DNA from: Gammaproteobacteria bacterium
GTDB taxonomy: Bacteria > Pseudomonadota > Gammaproteobacteria > Acidiferrobacterales > Sulfurifustaceae
Direction: 5' to 3'
Length of the DNA: 64,000 nucleotides
Assembly: GCA_016199745.1 (NCBI GenBank)
Contig: JACQFZ010000042.1
Location: 1-64,000 of the forward strand
The notes beneath the pieces are model-generated. The model did not search any database and had not been told where the DNA came from. It saw only the letters and a list, made by a program, of their open reading frames with translations. Within the stretch, counting starts at the first letter, position 1. Each line of letters begins with the position of its first letter. The translations under genes and the position numbers were made by a program. Shown here piece by piece: positions 52,693 to 61,333 of this stretch.

Positions 52693-54452
52693 AACTTCCT
52701 GTTCGTCGTTTCGACGCCATCGTCGTTGGTGCCGGTGGCGCCGGTTTGCGCGCGGCGTTGCAATTGTCCGAGGCTGGTCTCAAGACCGCGGTATTGTCTA
52801 AGGTGTTTCCGACGCGCTCGCACACGGTGGCGGCGCAGGGTGGTATCGGCGCCGCGCTCGGCAATATGGGCGAAGACAATTGGCTGTGGCACATGTATGA
52901 CACCGTCAAGGGTTCGGATTATCTCGGCGACCAAGACGCGATTGAATTTTTGTGCCGGACCGCGCCCGAGGTTGTGATCGAGCTCGAGCATTTCGGCATG
53001 CCGTTCGATCGCAATGACAACGGCACGATCTATCAGCGGCCGTTCGGCGGTCATTCGCAAAACTTCGGCGAGAAGCCGGTGCAGCGCAGTTGCTGTGCCG
53101 CCGACCGTACCGGTCACGCGATGCTGCACACGCTCTATCAACGTAACGTGCGCGCCAACACGCAGTTCTTCGTCGAATGGATGGCGCTGGATTTGATTCG
53201 CGATGCTAGCGGCCAAGTGCTCGGCGTCACGGCGCTCGAAATGGAAACTGGCGATGTTTCGATTCTGCATGCGCGCGCGACCATCTTCGCTACCGGCGGA
53301 GCGGGGCGCATCTTCGCCACCAGTACTAACGCTTTTATTAACACCGGCGACGGTCTCGGCATGGCGGCGCGTGCGGGTATCGCGCTCGAAGACATGGAGT
53401 TCTGGCAGTTTCATCCGACCGGTGTTGCCGGCGCCGGCGTGCTGATTACCGAAGGTGTACGCGGCGAGGGTGGGTTTCTGCTGAACAAAAACGGCGAGCG
53501 TTTCATGGAGCGTTACGCGCCGAACATGAAGGATCTTGCCAGCCGCGATGTCGTCTCACGAGCGATGGCAACGGAAATCAAAGAAGGCCGCGGCTGCGGT
53601 AAAGACGCCGACTATGTGTTGCTCAAACTCGATCATCTCGGTGAAGAAAAGATCGAGAAGCGCCTGCCGGGTATCCGCGAGATCGCCAAGAAGTTCGCCA
53701 ACGTCGACCCGGTGGTCGATCCGATCCCGGTGGTGCCGACCGCGCATTATCAAATGGGCGGTATTCCGACCAACTATCGCGGCGAAGTGGTGTTACCGAA
53801 GGGTGGTAGCCCGGCGGTACCGGTGCCGGGCTTCTATGCCGCCGGCGAATGCGCTTGTGCATCGGTGCACGGTGCCAATCGCCTCGGTACCAATTCGCTG
53901 ACCGATCTCGTCGTATTCGGTCGTGAAGCCGGTAACTCGGTCATCCGTTTCCTCAAAGAAAATCCCGGTCTCAAGGACCTTCCGCAAGACGCGGCCGATC
54001 GGACGCTGGCGCGGTTGGCGCGGCTCGATGGTCAGCAGAATGGCGAACGCGTCGCCGATGTCGCCGCCGAGATGCGCAAGACCATGCAGGCGCACTGCGG
54101 CGTGTTTCGTTTTCCGGAGTTGCTGGTCGACGGTGTGCAGAAGATCAAGCAAGTGGCGGAACGTGTTGGCCATACCGAGATCAAAGACAAGTCGAAGGTA
54201 TTCAACACCGCGCGTGTCGAGGCGCTCGAACTCGACAATTTGATCGAGGTGGCGGTGGCGACGCTGGTGTCGGCCGAGGCGCGCAAAGAAAGCCGCGGCG
54301 CCCATGATCGCGCCGATTTCCATAAGCGCGACGACATCAATTGGTTGAAGCACACGCTGTACTTCAAGGCTGGCCACAAGCTCGATTACAAACCAGTGCA
54401 CCTAAAGCCGTTGAGCGTTGACGGTTTCGAGCCGAAAGCGCGCACGTACTGA
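52689..54452 (+). CDS. sdhA: Succinate dehydrogenase flavoprotein subunit
   Basis: Catalytic subunit of complex II that oxidises succinate to fumarate. The 587 residues begin with the FAD dinucleotide fold AIVVGAGGAGLRAALQLSEAG. SHTVAAQGGIGAALGN contains the His that is covalently flavinylated; FHPTGVAG and VHGANRLGTNSL line the active and FAD sites. Flavinylation depends on SdhE, encoded two genes downstream. The start is ATG 52689, overlapping the sdhD stop. Length matches E. coli (588). Confidence 0.97.
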   Translation: MKLPVRRFDAIVVGAGGAGLRAALQLSEAGLKTAVLSKVFPTRSHTVAAQGGIGAALGNMGEDNWLWHMYDTVKGSDYLGDQDAIEFLCRTAPEVVIELEHFGMPFDRNDNGTIYQRPFGGHSQNFGEKPVQRSCCAADRTGHAMLHTLYQRNVRANTQFFVEWMALDLIRDASGQVLGVTALEMETGDVSILHARATIFATGGAGRIFATSTNAFINTGDGLGMAARAGIALEDMEFWQFHPTGVAGAGVLITEGVRGEGGFLLNKNGERFMERYAPNMKDLASRDVVSRAMATEIKEGRGCGKDADYVLLKLDHLGEEKIEKRLPGIREIAKKFANVDPVVDPIPVVPTAHYQMGGIPTNYRGEVVLPKGGSPAVPVPGFYAAGECACASVHGANRLGTNSLTDLVVFGREAGNSVIRFLKENPGLKDLPQDAADRTLARLARLDGQQNGERVADVAAEMRKTMQAHCGVFRFPELLVDGVQKIKQVAERVGHTEIKDKSKVFNTARVEALELDNLIEVAVATLVSAEARKESRGAHDRADFHKRDDINWLKHTLYFKAGHKLDYKPVHLKPLSVDGFEPKARTY

Positions 54453-54478
54453 TTTGCGTATTACGAGGAAAACGAACC

Positions 54479-55174
54479 ATGCGTTTCTCCGTTTACCGGT
54501 ATAACCCGGAGACCGACTCCAAGCCGTACATGCAGGACTATGACATCGAGTTGCAGCCGTCCGATCGGATGCTGCTCGACGCCATTGTCCGGTTGAAGGA
54601 GGCGGACGATTCGCTCACCTTCCGCCGTTCATGCCGCGAAGGTATTTGCGGCTCGGACGCGATGAACATCAACGGCAAGAACGGTCTAGCCTGCGTAACG
54701 CGTATCGCCGACTTGAAGGAGCCGGTGGTGCTGAAACCGTTGCCGGGTCAGCCGGTGATTCGTGACTTGATCGTCGACATGACGCAGTTCTTCAAGCAGT
54801 ACCACTCGGTCAAGCCGTATGTGATCAACAAGGAGCCGGTGCCGGAGAAGGAGCGGCTGCAGTCGCCCGAGGAGCGCGAAAAGTTGAACGGGCTGTACGA
54901 GTGTATTTTGTGCGCCTGTTGTTCGACAGCGTGCCCGTCGTTTTGGTGGAATCCGGACAAATTCCTCGGTCCGGCGGCGTTGTTACAGTCGTATCGCTTC
55001 ATCGCCGACTCGCGCGATCAAGCGACCGGCGAGCGCCTCGATGATATGGAAGATCCGTACAAGCTGTTCCGTTGCCATACCATCATGAACTGTACCGAGG
55101 TGTGTCCGAAGGGGTTGAACCCGACCAAGGCCATCGGTCACATCAAAGAACTGCTGGTCAAGCGCGTTACATGA
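54479..55174 (+). CDS. sdhB: Succinate dehydrogenase iron-sulfur subunit
   Basis: Carries electrons from SdhA to quinone through three Fe-S clusters. The 231 residues show the [2Fe-2S] ligands in CREGICGSDAMNINGKNGLAC-type spacing (about 56-77), the [4Fe-4S] motif CILCACCSTACP (about 142-153) and the third-cluster region CHTIMNCTEVCPKGLNP (about 198-214). GAGGAAAACG precedes the ATG. The stop overlaps the sdhE start. Confidence 0.97.
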   Translation: MRFSVYRYNPETDSKPYMQDYDIELQPSDRMLLDAIVRLKEADDSLTFRRSCREGICGSDAMNINGKNGLACVTRIADLKEPVVLKPLPGQPVIRDLIVDMTQFFKQYHSVKPYVINKEPVPEKERLQSPEEREKLNGLYECILCACCSTACPSFWWNPDKFLGPAALLQSYRFIADSRDQATGERLDDMEDPYKLFRCHTIMNCTEVCPKGLNPTKAIGHIKELLVKRVT

Positions 55175-55422
55175 TGACGGCGGTGAGTGACGACCGCCGC
55201 GAGGCACGCGTGCGCTGGCACTGCCGGCGCGGTTTGCTCGAGCTCGATGTGTTGTTGGCGAGGTTTCTCGAGCGCGACTATCCGCAGCTGACGGCAGACG
55301 AGCACACCGCACTCGATCGGTTGTTGGAATTACCGGACAACGAGTTGCTCGATGGTTGTTTCGGTATCGTAACTTTAGACGACCCGGCGCTGCAGGCGCT
55401 TGTACAAAAAATCGCCCGATAA
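55171..55422 (+). CDS. sdhE: FAD assembly factor SdhE
   Basis: Small cytoplasmic helical protein needed for covalent FAD attachment to SdhA. The 83 residues contain the family motif RRGLLELDVLLARFLERDY (about 19-37), which includes the RGxxELD pattern, and LLELPDNELLDGCFG. The start at ATG 55171 overlaps the sdhB stop; ATG 55174 is one codon later. Placed at the end of sdhCDAB, so assembly factor and substrate are coexpressed. Confidence 0.93.
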   Translation: MMTAVSDDRREARVRWHCRRGLLELDVLLARFLERDYPQLTADEHTALDRLLELPDNELLDGCFGIVTLDDPALQALVQKIAR

Positions 55423-55849
55423 TATTTCCCTCGAACTGCGCGCGTCGCCGCTGCTCGCGCTCGTTTTTGTCTTAACGCATACCGGTGCGTTGATATTCGC
55501 GCTGTTGTTACCGCTGCCGGTTGCCGTTCGTGTTGCGCTGTCATTCACGCTTTTGATCAGCCTTTACCGCACGTTACGCCAACATGTCTGGCGACGCGGG
55601 CCTAACGCTGTGGTGGGCATTGCCTCGGCGAGCGTGCCGGGGGAGTACACCATTCGTTTTGCCGGTTCTAATGCACACTATGCCGGCAAGCTGATGAGCC
55701 GTTGGCTACAGCCGTGGCTGACGATACTCGTGGTGCGGTTGGCCGATCGCCGTTGGCCGGTGAGCGTCATTATTCCCGCCGACGCGGTGACGGCGGAAAA
55801 CTTCAGACGCTTGCGGGTACAGTTGCGTTTGAATAGCGCGGCGGAGTGA
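55400..55849 (+). CDS. ygfX: YgfX-like membrane protein
   Basis: A 149-residue protein with two adjacent membrane segments (about 18-57, [20 protein letters not shown] and [20 protein letters not shown]), then a soluble beta-rich domain ending in a short helix ([13 protein letters not shown]). This is the layout of YgfX (CptA), which is usually encoded beside sdhE. In E. coli it has been described as a toxin partner or cytoskeleton-affecting protein, but its role is debated. The start is a non-ATG codon overlapping sdhE. Its 3' end overlaps nadB by 47 nt on the other strand. Confidence 0.8.
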   Translation: MYKKSPDNISLELRASPLLALVFVLTHTGALIFALLLPLPVAVRVALSFTLLISLYRTLRQHVWRRGPNAVVGIASASVPGEYTIRFAGSNAHYAGKLMSRWLQPWLTILVVRLADRRWPVSVIIPADAVTAENFRRLRVQLRLNSAAE

Positions 55850-57476
55850 GCACCGTTTCCTGATTGGCGTAACGCGGATCCGGCGTCGGATAATCGCGCG
55901 TGTAGTGCAAGCCACGGCTTTCCTTGCGCGATAGCGCCGAACGGATGATCAGCTCGGCCACCAGCACGAGATTACGCAACTCGATCAGATCGTTGGTCAC
56001 ACGGAAGTTTCGGTAGTACTCGCGGATTTCTTCGCTCAGCAATTCGATCCGTCGGTGGGCACGTTCTAAACGTTTAGTCGTGCGGACGATGCCGACGTAG
56101 TCCCACATGAAGCGCCGCAGCTCGTCCCAGTTGTGCGACACCACGACTTGTTCGTCGGCGTCGGTCACGCGGCTTTCATCCCAACGTGGTAAGCGTGTTA
56201 GGGCGACGGCGCTTAACTCCCCAGCAGTTAAACGAGCGTTGATATCTTCAGCGGCGGCGGCACCATACACCAGGCACTCCAGCATCGAGTTGCTCGCCAG
56301 CCGGTTGGCGCCGTGCAGGCCGGTATAGGAACATTCACCGATCGCGTAGAGCCGGTCGATGTCGGTGCGACCGCGCAGATCGGTAGCGATACCGCCGCAG
56401 GTGTAGTGCGCCGCCGGCACGACCGGAATCGGCTCGCGTGTCATGTCGTAGCCGAACTGCAGGCAGCGTTGGTAGATCGTCGGGAAATGTTCTTTGATGA
56501 AATCCGCCGGTTGATGACTGATGTCGAGATGCACGAAGTCGAGGCCGCGGCGTTTCATCTCGTAGTCGATCGCGCGCGCGACGATGTCGCGCGACGCCAG
56601 CTCGCCGCGTGGGTCATGCGCTTGCATGAACGGTTCGCCGTCCGGCAACAGCAAACGACCGCCTTCACCGCGCACCGCTTCGCTGATAAGGAACGACTTC
56701 GCGCGCGGGTGATAAAGGCACGTCGGGTGGAACTGCATGAACTCCATGTTTGCCACCCGGCAGCCGGCGCGCCAAGCCATGGCAATGCCGTCGCCGGTAG
56801 AGGTGTCGGGGTTGCTGGTATAGAGATACACCTTCGAAGCGCCGCCGGTAGCGAAGACGACGCAACCGGCGCTTAGCGCGCGCACTTCGCCGCTTTGCTT
56901 ATGCAGCGCATACAAACCCACGCAGCGGTTGGGGCCGGACTGACTGAGCTTGTTGCTCGTGATCAAATCGATCGCGAGCCAATGTTCGAGAAAATGAATA
57001 TTCGGATGCTGCCGGGCGCGGGCAATCAGCGCGGTTTCGACGGCATGGCCGGTGGCATCGGCGGCATGTACGACGCGCCGGTGGCTGTGGCCGCCCTCGC
57101 GAGTGAGATGGAATTCAGGAGCGCCATCGTCAATGTGCTCGGCTGTCGATCGCTGCGGATCGGTGGTAAACGGCACGCCTTGTTGCAACAGCCAGTTCAC
57201 GACCTCCGGTCCGCGACGCACGGTATATTCAACTGCGTCGCGCCGGCACAGTCCGGCGCCGGCCACCAAGGTATCCTGCACATGAGCGTCAAACGAGTCG
57301 GCCCGTGTATCGAGGACGGCGGCAACGCCGCCTTGGGCGTATAGGCTCGAGCCCTCGGTTGCCATTTCCTTGGAAAGAACCGTGACCTGCGTGCGCTCGG
57401 CCAAACGCAGGGCCAGGCTTAGGCCTGCCAGGCCGCTACCGACGACGAGTACATCTGCATGCGCGGGTGAGGACAT
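55803..57476 (-). CDS. nadB: L-aspartate oxidase
   Basis: FAD enzyme making iminoaspartate for quinolinate and NAD synthesis. The 557 residues start with the FAD fold [19 protein letters not shown], followed by [12 protein letters not shown], and FHPTCLYHP and [20 protein letters not shown] near the active site. It is related to SdhA but lacks the covalent-FAD His motif (SHTVAAQGG). A C-terminal helical domain from about 430 completes it. The gene is convergent with ygfX, overlapping 47 nt, and divergent from rpoE, a common arrangement in gammaproteobacteria. Confidence 0.96.
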   Translation of the reverse strand: MSSPAHADVLVVGSGLAGLSLALRLAERTQVTVLSKEMATEGSSLYAQGGVAAVLDTRADSFDAHVQDTLVAGAGLCRRDAVEYTVRRGPEVVNWLLQQGVPFTTDPQRSTAEHIDDGAPEFHLTREGGHSHRRVVHAADATGHAVETALIARARQHPNIHFLEHWLAIDLITSNKLSQSGPNRCVGLYALHKQSGEVRALSAGCVVFATGGASKVYLYTSNPDTSTGDGIAMAWRAGCRVANMEFMQFHPTCLYHPRAKSFLISEAVRGEGGRLLLPDGEPFMQAHDPRGELASRDIVARAIDYEMKRRGLDFVHLDISHQPADFIKEHFPTIYQRCLQFGYDMTREPIPVVPAAHYTCGGIATDLRGRTDIDRLYAIGECSYTGLHGANRLASNSMLECLVYGAAAAEDINARLTAGELSAVALTRLPRWDESRVTDADEQVVVSHNWDELRRFMWDYVGIVRTTKRLERAHRRIELLSEEIREYYRNFRVTNDLIELRNLVLVAELIIRSALSRKESRGLHYTRDYPTPDPRYANQETVLTPPRYSNATVPASV

Positions 57477-57538
57477 GGGTGAATTGATTTAGAGGCGACG
57501 CGTAGTAGTTGTTACAGGCGCGTTATCCTATCATAGCG

Positions 57539-57569
57539 CCCGGTTTAGCTTGATGAGACAAGCGCCGGG
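57539..57569. promoter_or_regulatory. Hairpin in the nadB-rpoE divergent gap
   Basis: A two-part stem: CCCGG/CCGGG outside and GCTTG/CAAGC inside, loop ATGAGA. The 212-nt gap also holds the sigma-E-type promoter at 57613-57640. Role unknown. Confidence 0.3.
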
Positions 57570-57612
57570 TGGGGATTGCGCAACAACAATTGTAAATGCC
57601 GGTCAAACACGC

Positions 57613-57640
57613 GAACTTTATTGACTAGTAACGGTCTGTT
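57613..57640 (+). promoter_or_regulatory. Sigma-E (RpoE/AlgU)-type promoter for rpoE operon
   Basis: GAACTT (57613-57618) and TCTGTT (57635-57640) are separated by 16 nt, fitting the known RpoE/AlgU consensus GAACTT-N16/17-TCTGA except for the last base of the -10. It lies 48 nt before the rpoE ATG, so RpoE probably activates its own operon. Confidence 0.7.
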
Positions 57641-57688
57641 ACTGGCAGCGAGTCGCTGCACGTGTCCGACACAAGGTCAGCACTACTG

Positions 57689-58267
57689 ATGTCGGAACGC
57701 AGCATTGATCAGAAATTAGTCGCCCGGGTGCAGCGTGGCGAGAAAGCGGCTTTTGATCTGCTGGTACGGAAGTACCAGCACAAGGTGATCAAGCTGGTGG
57801 CGCGCTATGTGCGCGATCGGGCCGAGGTCGAAGATGTCGCTCAAGAGGCCTTTATTAAGGCCTACCGTGCCATCGGCGGTTTCCGTGGCGAGAGTGCGTT
57901 CTATACTTGGTTATATCGGATCGCCGTGAACACCGCTAAAAACTATCTCGATTCCCAGGGGCGCAGGCCGCCTAACACGGATATGGAAGTGGAAGGCGCC
58001 GAGCTGATTGAAAGCGGGGAGCATCTTCGCGACCAGGCGACGCCCGAGCGTAGTCTCCTGACCGATGAGATTGCTAGGACCGTCAGTCGTGCTATTGAAT
58101 CGCTGCCGGAAGATTTGCGTACTGCCATCATGTTGCGCGAAATCGAAGGGTTGAGCTACGAGGAAATTGCTCAAGTCATGGAGTGTCCTATCGGTACCGT
58201 GCGTTCCCGCATCTTCCGGGCACGCGAGGCGATCGATAACCAATTGCGACCGTTGTTAGAGAAGTGA
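57689..58267 (+). CDS. rpoE: RNA polymerase sigma-E factor (RpoE/AlgU)
   Basis: ECF sigma factor of the envelope stress response. From ATG 57689 it has 192 residues with the N-terminus SERSIDQKLVARVQRGEKAAF. Region 2 is DLLVRKYQHKVIKLVARYVRDRAEVEDVAQEAFIKAYRAI (split: the -10 binding part is VEDVAQEAFIKAYRAI, about 46-61), and region 4 has LREIEGLSYEEIAQVMECPIGTV. An in-frame GTG 27 nt upstream is possible. Nearly the same length as E. coli RpoE (191). Directly followed by its anti-sigma gene. Confidence 0.97.
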   Translation: MSERSIDQKLVARVQRGEKAAFDLLVRKYQHKVIKLVARYVRDRAEVEDVAQEAFIKAYRAIGGFRGESAFYTWLYRIAVNTAKNYLDSQGRRPPNTDMEVEGAELIESGEHLRDQATPERSLLTDEIARTVSRAIESLPEDLRTAIMLREIEGLSYEEIAQVMECPIGTVRSRIFRAREAIDNQLRPLLEK

Positions 58268-58278
58268 GCCGAGCCTGT

Positions 58279-58836
58279 ATGAGCGAAAAGTTGTCTGCTT
58301 TTATCGACGCGGAATTGAGTGAGCACGAAGAGCACCAGGTGCTGCAAACGCTGCAGCGTGATGACAAGCTGCGGGGTACCTGGGAAAGGTATCATTTGAT
58401 TCGCGCAGCAATGACGCGACAGCTGGAGGCGGTGGCGCCTGCCGGTTTCGTCGATGGTGTGCTCGCCCAGCTAGACGAGCCGGAAGAGACCAACCGCCGG
58501 TTGCGTTTCGGCCCATTGGCCGCCGGTTTTGCCTTGGCAGCATCGGTCGCCACCGTATCTATCGTTTCTCTGCAGAGCTTTCTGAATACGGCGACACCGG
58601 TGGTAGCCGTTAATAATGTTAAGAATACGGAAACGCAAACGGTCGCTACTGTCTCTGCGCCGACGGTAACCGCTATTGCGCCGACAGCAACATCGGTAGT
58701 GCCGTCTGACGGCGAGCGCTTCAATGCTTATATCGTCGGTCACAGCGAGTTTGTTTCGACCGAGGGCATGGGTGGCATTTGGCCGTATGCCCGCGTTGTG
58801 ACGCATGACGTTGATGGGAATCTTCCGGATAAATGA
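58279..58836 (+). CDS. rseA: Sigma-E anti-sigma factor RseA (MucA type)
   Basis: Inner-membrane anti-sigma factor of 185 residues. The N-terminal zinc-less RseA domain starts SEKLSAFIDAELSEHEEHQVLQTL (about 2-25). One membrane segment follows (about 79-99, FGPLAAGFALAASVATVSIV), then a Thr/Val/Ala-rich periplasmic tail that ends with a conserved YIVGHSEF. Start ATG 58279 gives the typical N-terminus; a GTG at 58264 overlapping the rpoE stop is the alternative. It is a substrate for site-1 cleavage, then RseP (18493-19851). Confidence 0.93.
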   Translation: MSEKLSAFIDAELSEHEEHQVLQTLQRDDKLRGTWERYHLIRAAMTRQLEAVAPAGFVDGVLAQLDEPEETNRRLRFGPLAAGFALAASVATVSIVSLQSFLNTATPVVAVNNVKNTETQTVATVSAPTVTAIAPTATSVVPSDGERFNAYIVGHSEFVSTEGMGGIWPYARVVTHDVDGNLPDK

Positions 58837-59807
58837 GTCCGCTCGGTCTTCCTGCGCCTGTTTCCGCGATTTGTCTGCTCTTAATAAGTATTCCAGTTTA
58901 TGCCGCTGCCGAGGCGCAAGACTGGTTGATACGGATCAATCGGGCAGCACGTGAGCTGAATTACGATGGCGTGTTCGTTTATCAGCACGGTGCTCAGCTC
59001 GAGACCATGCGTATCCTTCATCGCGTCGTTGATGGCGGAGTTGAAGAGCGGTTGGTTTCGCTGACCGGGCCGGCGCGTGAGGTCATCCGTACCGAACGCG
59101 AGGTCCGTTGCTATTTGCCGGATCAAAAATCAGTTGTCGTCGAGCCACGTCGGCTCAACCATAAAAACTTTCCCGCCATCCTGCCCGATCAGTTGCCTGG
59201 GATTGGTGAGAATTATGTCATCGAGCTCGGCCGGCCGGCGCGCGTCGTCGGTCGCAACGTGCAACGCGTGTTAATCCGGCCGCGTGACGATTACCGTTAC
59301 GGTTATCAGTTGTGGGCGGACGACGAAACCGGGTTGCTGCTCAAGGCGGACATCACCGACAGCAAAGGTGCGGTGCTTGAGCAGTTCATGTTCACCCAGG
59401 TCAATATCGGCGGCGATATCTCGCCCGCATCGCTGTTGCCGCAAACACCGACGACCGAGCTCAAGTGGCACCGCGATACTGAGGTACCGACGCCGTCGAC
59501 CGAGAGCTGGCGGGCGATGCGGTTGCCCAAGGGCTTCAAACTTTCGCGCACCGTTATTCGCAAGATGGCGCTTGGCGGACGCTTGGTGCAGCAGTTGGTG
59601 TATACCGACGGCTTGGCAGCGGTGTCGGTATTCGTGGAGAAGCGCAGCGAGCATGCTGAGCCGATCAGAGAATTGCCGACGCGTGTGGGCGCGTTGTCGG
59701 CGCATAGCCGACCGGTCGACGACCACTATGCGACCGTCGTCGGTGCAGTACCTGCTAAGACGATTACCATGATCAGCAATTCGCTTGTTCCCGCCCCGGG
59801 ACCGTAG
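58833..59807 (+). CDS. rseB: Periplasmic regulator RseB (MucB type)
   Basis: Periplasmic sensor that binds the RseA tail and protects it from cleavage until lipoprotein or LPS signals arrive. The 324 residues have a signal peptide (ICLLLISIPVYAAAEA), an N-terminal lipoprotein-carrier-like domain (about 25-200, INRAARELNYDGVFVYQHG) and a smaller C-terminal domain (about 215-315, HAEP and TVVGAVPAKTI). The start ATG overlaps the rseA stop. No rseC/mucC gene follows. Confidence 0.93.
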   Translation: MSPLGLPAPVSAICLLLISIPVYAAAEAQDWLIRINRAARELNYDGVFVYQHGAQLETMRILHRVVDGGVEERLVSLTGPAREVIRTEREVRCYLPDQKSVVVEPRRLNHKNFPAILPDQLPGIGENYVIELGRPARVVGRNVQRVLIRPRDDYRYGYQLWADDETGLLLKADITDSKGAVLEQFMFTQVNIGGDISPASLLPQTPTTELKWHRDTEVPTPSTESWRAMRLPKGFKLSRTVIRKMALGGRLVQQLVYTDGLAAVSVFVEKRSEHAEPIRELPTRVGALSAHSRPVDDHYATVVGAVPAKTITMISNSLVPAPGP

Positions 59808-59810
59808 GTC

Positions 59811-61202
59811 ATGCGCCAGCCCGTTCGCTGTTTTCCGTCGACTTGGCTCTGGCTCGGTATATTTTTGCTGGCGCCGGCATTAGCGAACGCGCGCGATCTG
59901 CCTGACTTCGTAACCTTGGTGCGTAAGCACGAGGTTGAGGTCGTTAACATCAGTACGGTCTACCAGCCGAAGGGTGTGCGGCCGCCGTCATTGATGCAAG
60001 AACAGGAAGAAGACAACGAAGATCCGAACGACGGATTTCGCGGCGGCCCGTCCAGCGATGGTACGTCACTCGGTTCGGGTTTCGTTATTTCCGACGATGG
60101 TTATGTCATTACCTGCGCGCACGTTGTTGAAGGAGCGAGCGAGATCATGGTTCGCCTGGCCGACCGCCGCGAGTATCGCGCGCGCTTGGTAGGCGCTGAC
60201 CGACGCAGCGATATTGCCTTGTTGAAAATCAATGCCACCAATTTGCGGTCGGTGGCAATCGGCAATCCGACGGATCTTGCGGTAGGCGATTGGGTGTTGG
60301 CGATCGGCGCGCCGTTCGGTTTCGAAAGCTCGGCGACCTCGGGCATCGTGTCAGCGAAAGGGCGCAGTTTGCCGAGCGAAAACTACGTACCGTTTTTGCA
60401 GACCGATGTCGCCATTAATCCCGGTAACTCTGGCGGACCGCTGTTCAATTTGAAAGGCGAGGTCGTCGGCGTCAATTCGCAAATCTATAGCCAGACCGGA
60501 ACCTTCATGGGGTTGTCGTTCGCCATTCCGATCGACATCGCCGTGCGTATCGCCGAGCAATTGAAGCGCGAGGGCGGCGTGCACCGCGGTTGGCTCGGCG
60601 TACGTTTACAGGAGGTGACGCATGGTTTGGCGGCGGCATATGGTCTCGATAAACCGCGTGGTGCATTGATCGCCGACATCTTGCCGGCCGGTCCGGCGGC
60701 CCATTCCGAGCTGAAAAGCGGCGACATTGTGCTCGAGTACGAGGGCCGACCGATCGCATTGTCATCTGAGTTGCCGCCGCTGGTCGGTTTGACGCCGCCC
60801 GGCACGGTAGCGCGTATGAAATTGTTCCGACGAAACCAGGGTGCGGTACAAGCGGCGGTAAGGGTCGGCGAGTTGCGGGAAGAGCAGCTGACGCGGGTGT
60901 CGGCGGTGCCACGTACTGACGGCAATAATGGCCAACATCTGGGCATCGTCTTGAGTGAACTCACGGCAACGCAGCGCAAACATCACGAGGTCCAAGCGGG
61001 TGTCAGCGTCGACGACGTACTCGACGGGCCGGCGCGCGAGGCTGGATTGCATGCCGGCGACGTTATCGTTGATATCGACGGCCGGCCGATCGCCGGTGTC
61101 GGCGGATTTTATCGATTGTTAGCCCAGGCGAAGCCCGGCGCCCCGGTGGTATTGCGGGTCCGTCGTGGGGCATCGTCGGTGTATATGGCGCTGACTCCCT
61201 AG
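59811..61202 (+). CDS. mucD: Periplasmic serine protease DegP/MucD type
   Basis: HtrA-family protease and chaperone for damaged envelope proteins. The 463 residues have a signal peptide (ending ALANA, about 28) and a trypsin-like domain with His in TCAHVVEG (about 98-105), Asp in RSDIALLKI and Ser in NPGNSGGPLFN (about 205-215). Two PDZ domains follow (about 262-350 and 370-460). It is the fourth gene of the rpoE operon, 3 nt after rseB, as in the algU-mucABCD cluster of Pseudomonas minus mucC. degQ is an alternative name. Confidence 0.94.
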   Translation: MRQPVRCFPSTWLWLGIFLLAPALANARDLPDFVTLVRKHEVEVVNISTVYQPKGVRPPSLMQEQEEDNEDPNDGFRGGPSSDGTSLGSGFVISDDGYVITCAHVVEGASEIMVRLADRREYRARLVGADRRSDIALLKINATNLRSVAIGNPTDLAVGDWVLAIGAPFGFESSATSGIVSAKGRSLPSENYVPFLQTDVAINPGNSGGPLFNLKGEVVGVNSQIYSQTGTFMGLSFAIPIDIAVRIAEQLKREGGVHRGWLGVRLQEVTHGLAAAYGLDKPRGALIADILPAGPAAHSELKSGDIVLEYEGRPIALSSELPPLVGLTPPGTVARMKLFRRNQGAVQAAVRVGELREEQLTRVSAVPRTDGNNGQHLGIVLSELTATQRKHHEVQAGVSVDDVLDGPAREAGLHAGDVIVDIDGRPIAGVGGFYRLLAQAKPGAPVVLRVRRGASSVYMALTP

Positions 61203-61275
61203 ATAACGCCGAAATCGGTTATGCTACGCGCCGCGTGGGACGGGCCGGCCGGGCCGGGCCCCGCGAAACGAAGCA

Positions 61276-61298
61276 GGGGCGCCAGCGGCGCCTTTTTT
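61276..61298 (+). terminator. Intrinsic terminator before lepA
   Basis: GGCGCC, loop AGC, GGCGCC followed by six T. It lies after a very GC-rich stretch (61239-61262), about 75 nt past the mucD stop and 36 nt before the lepA start. It separates the sigma-E operon from lepA-lepB, or could attenuate lepA. Confidence 0.75.
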
Positions 61299-61333
61299 AA
61301 TGCCCCGACCGATAAGACTTCCTATCAGACCCT

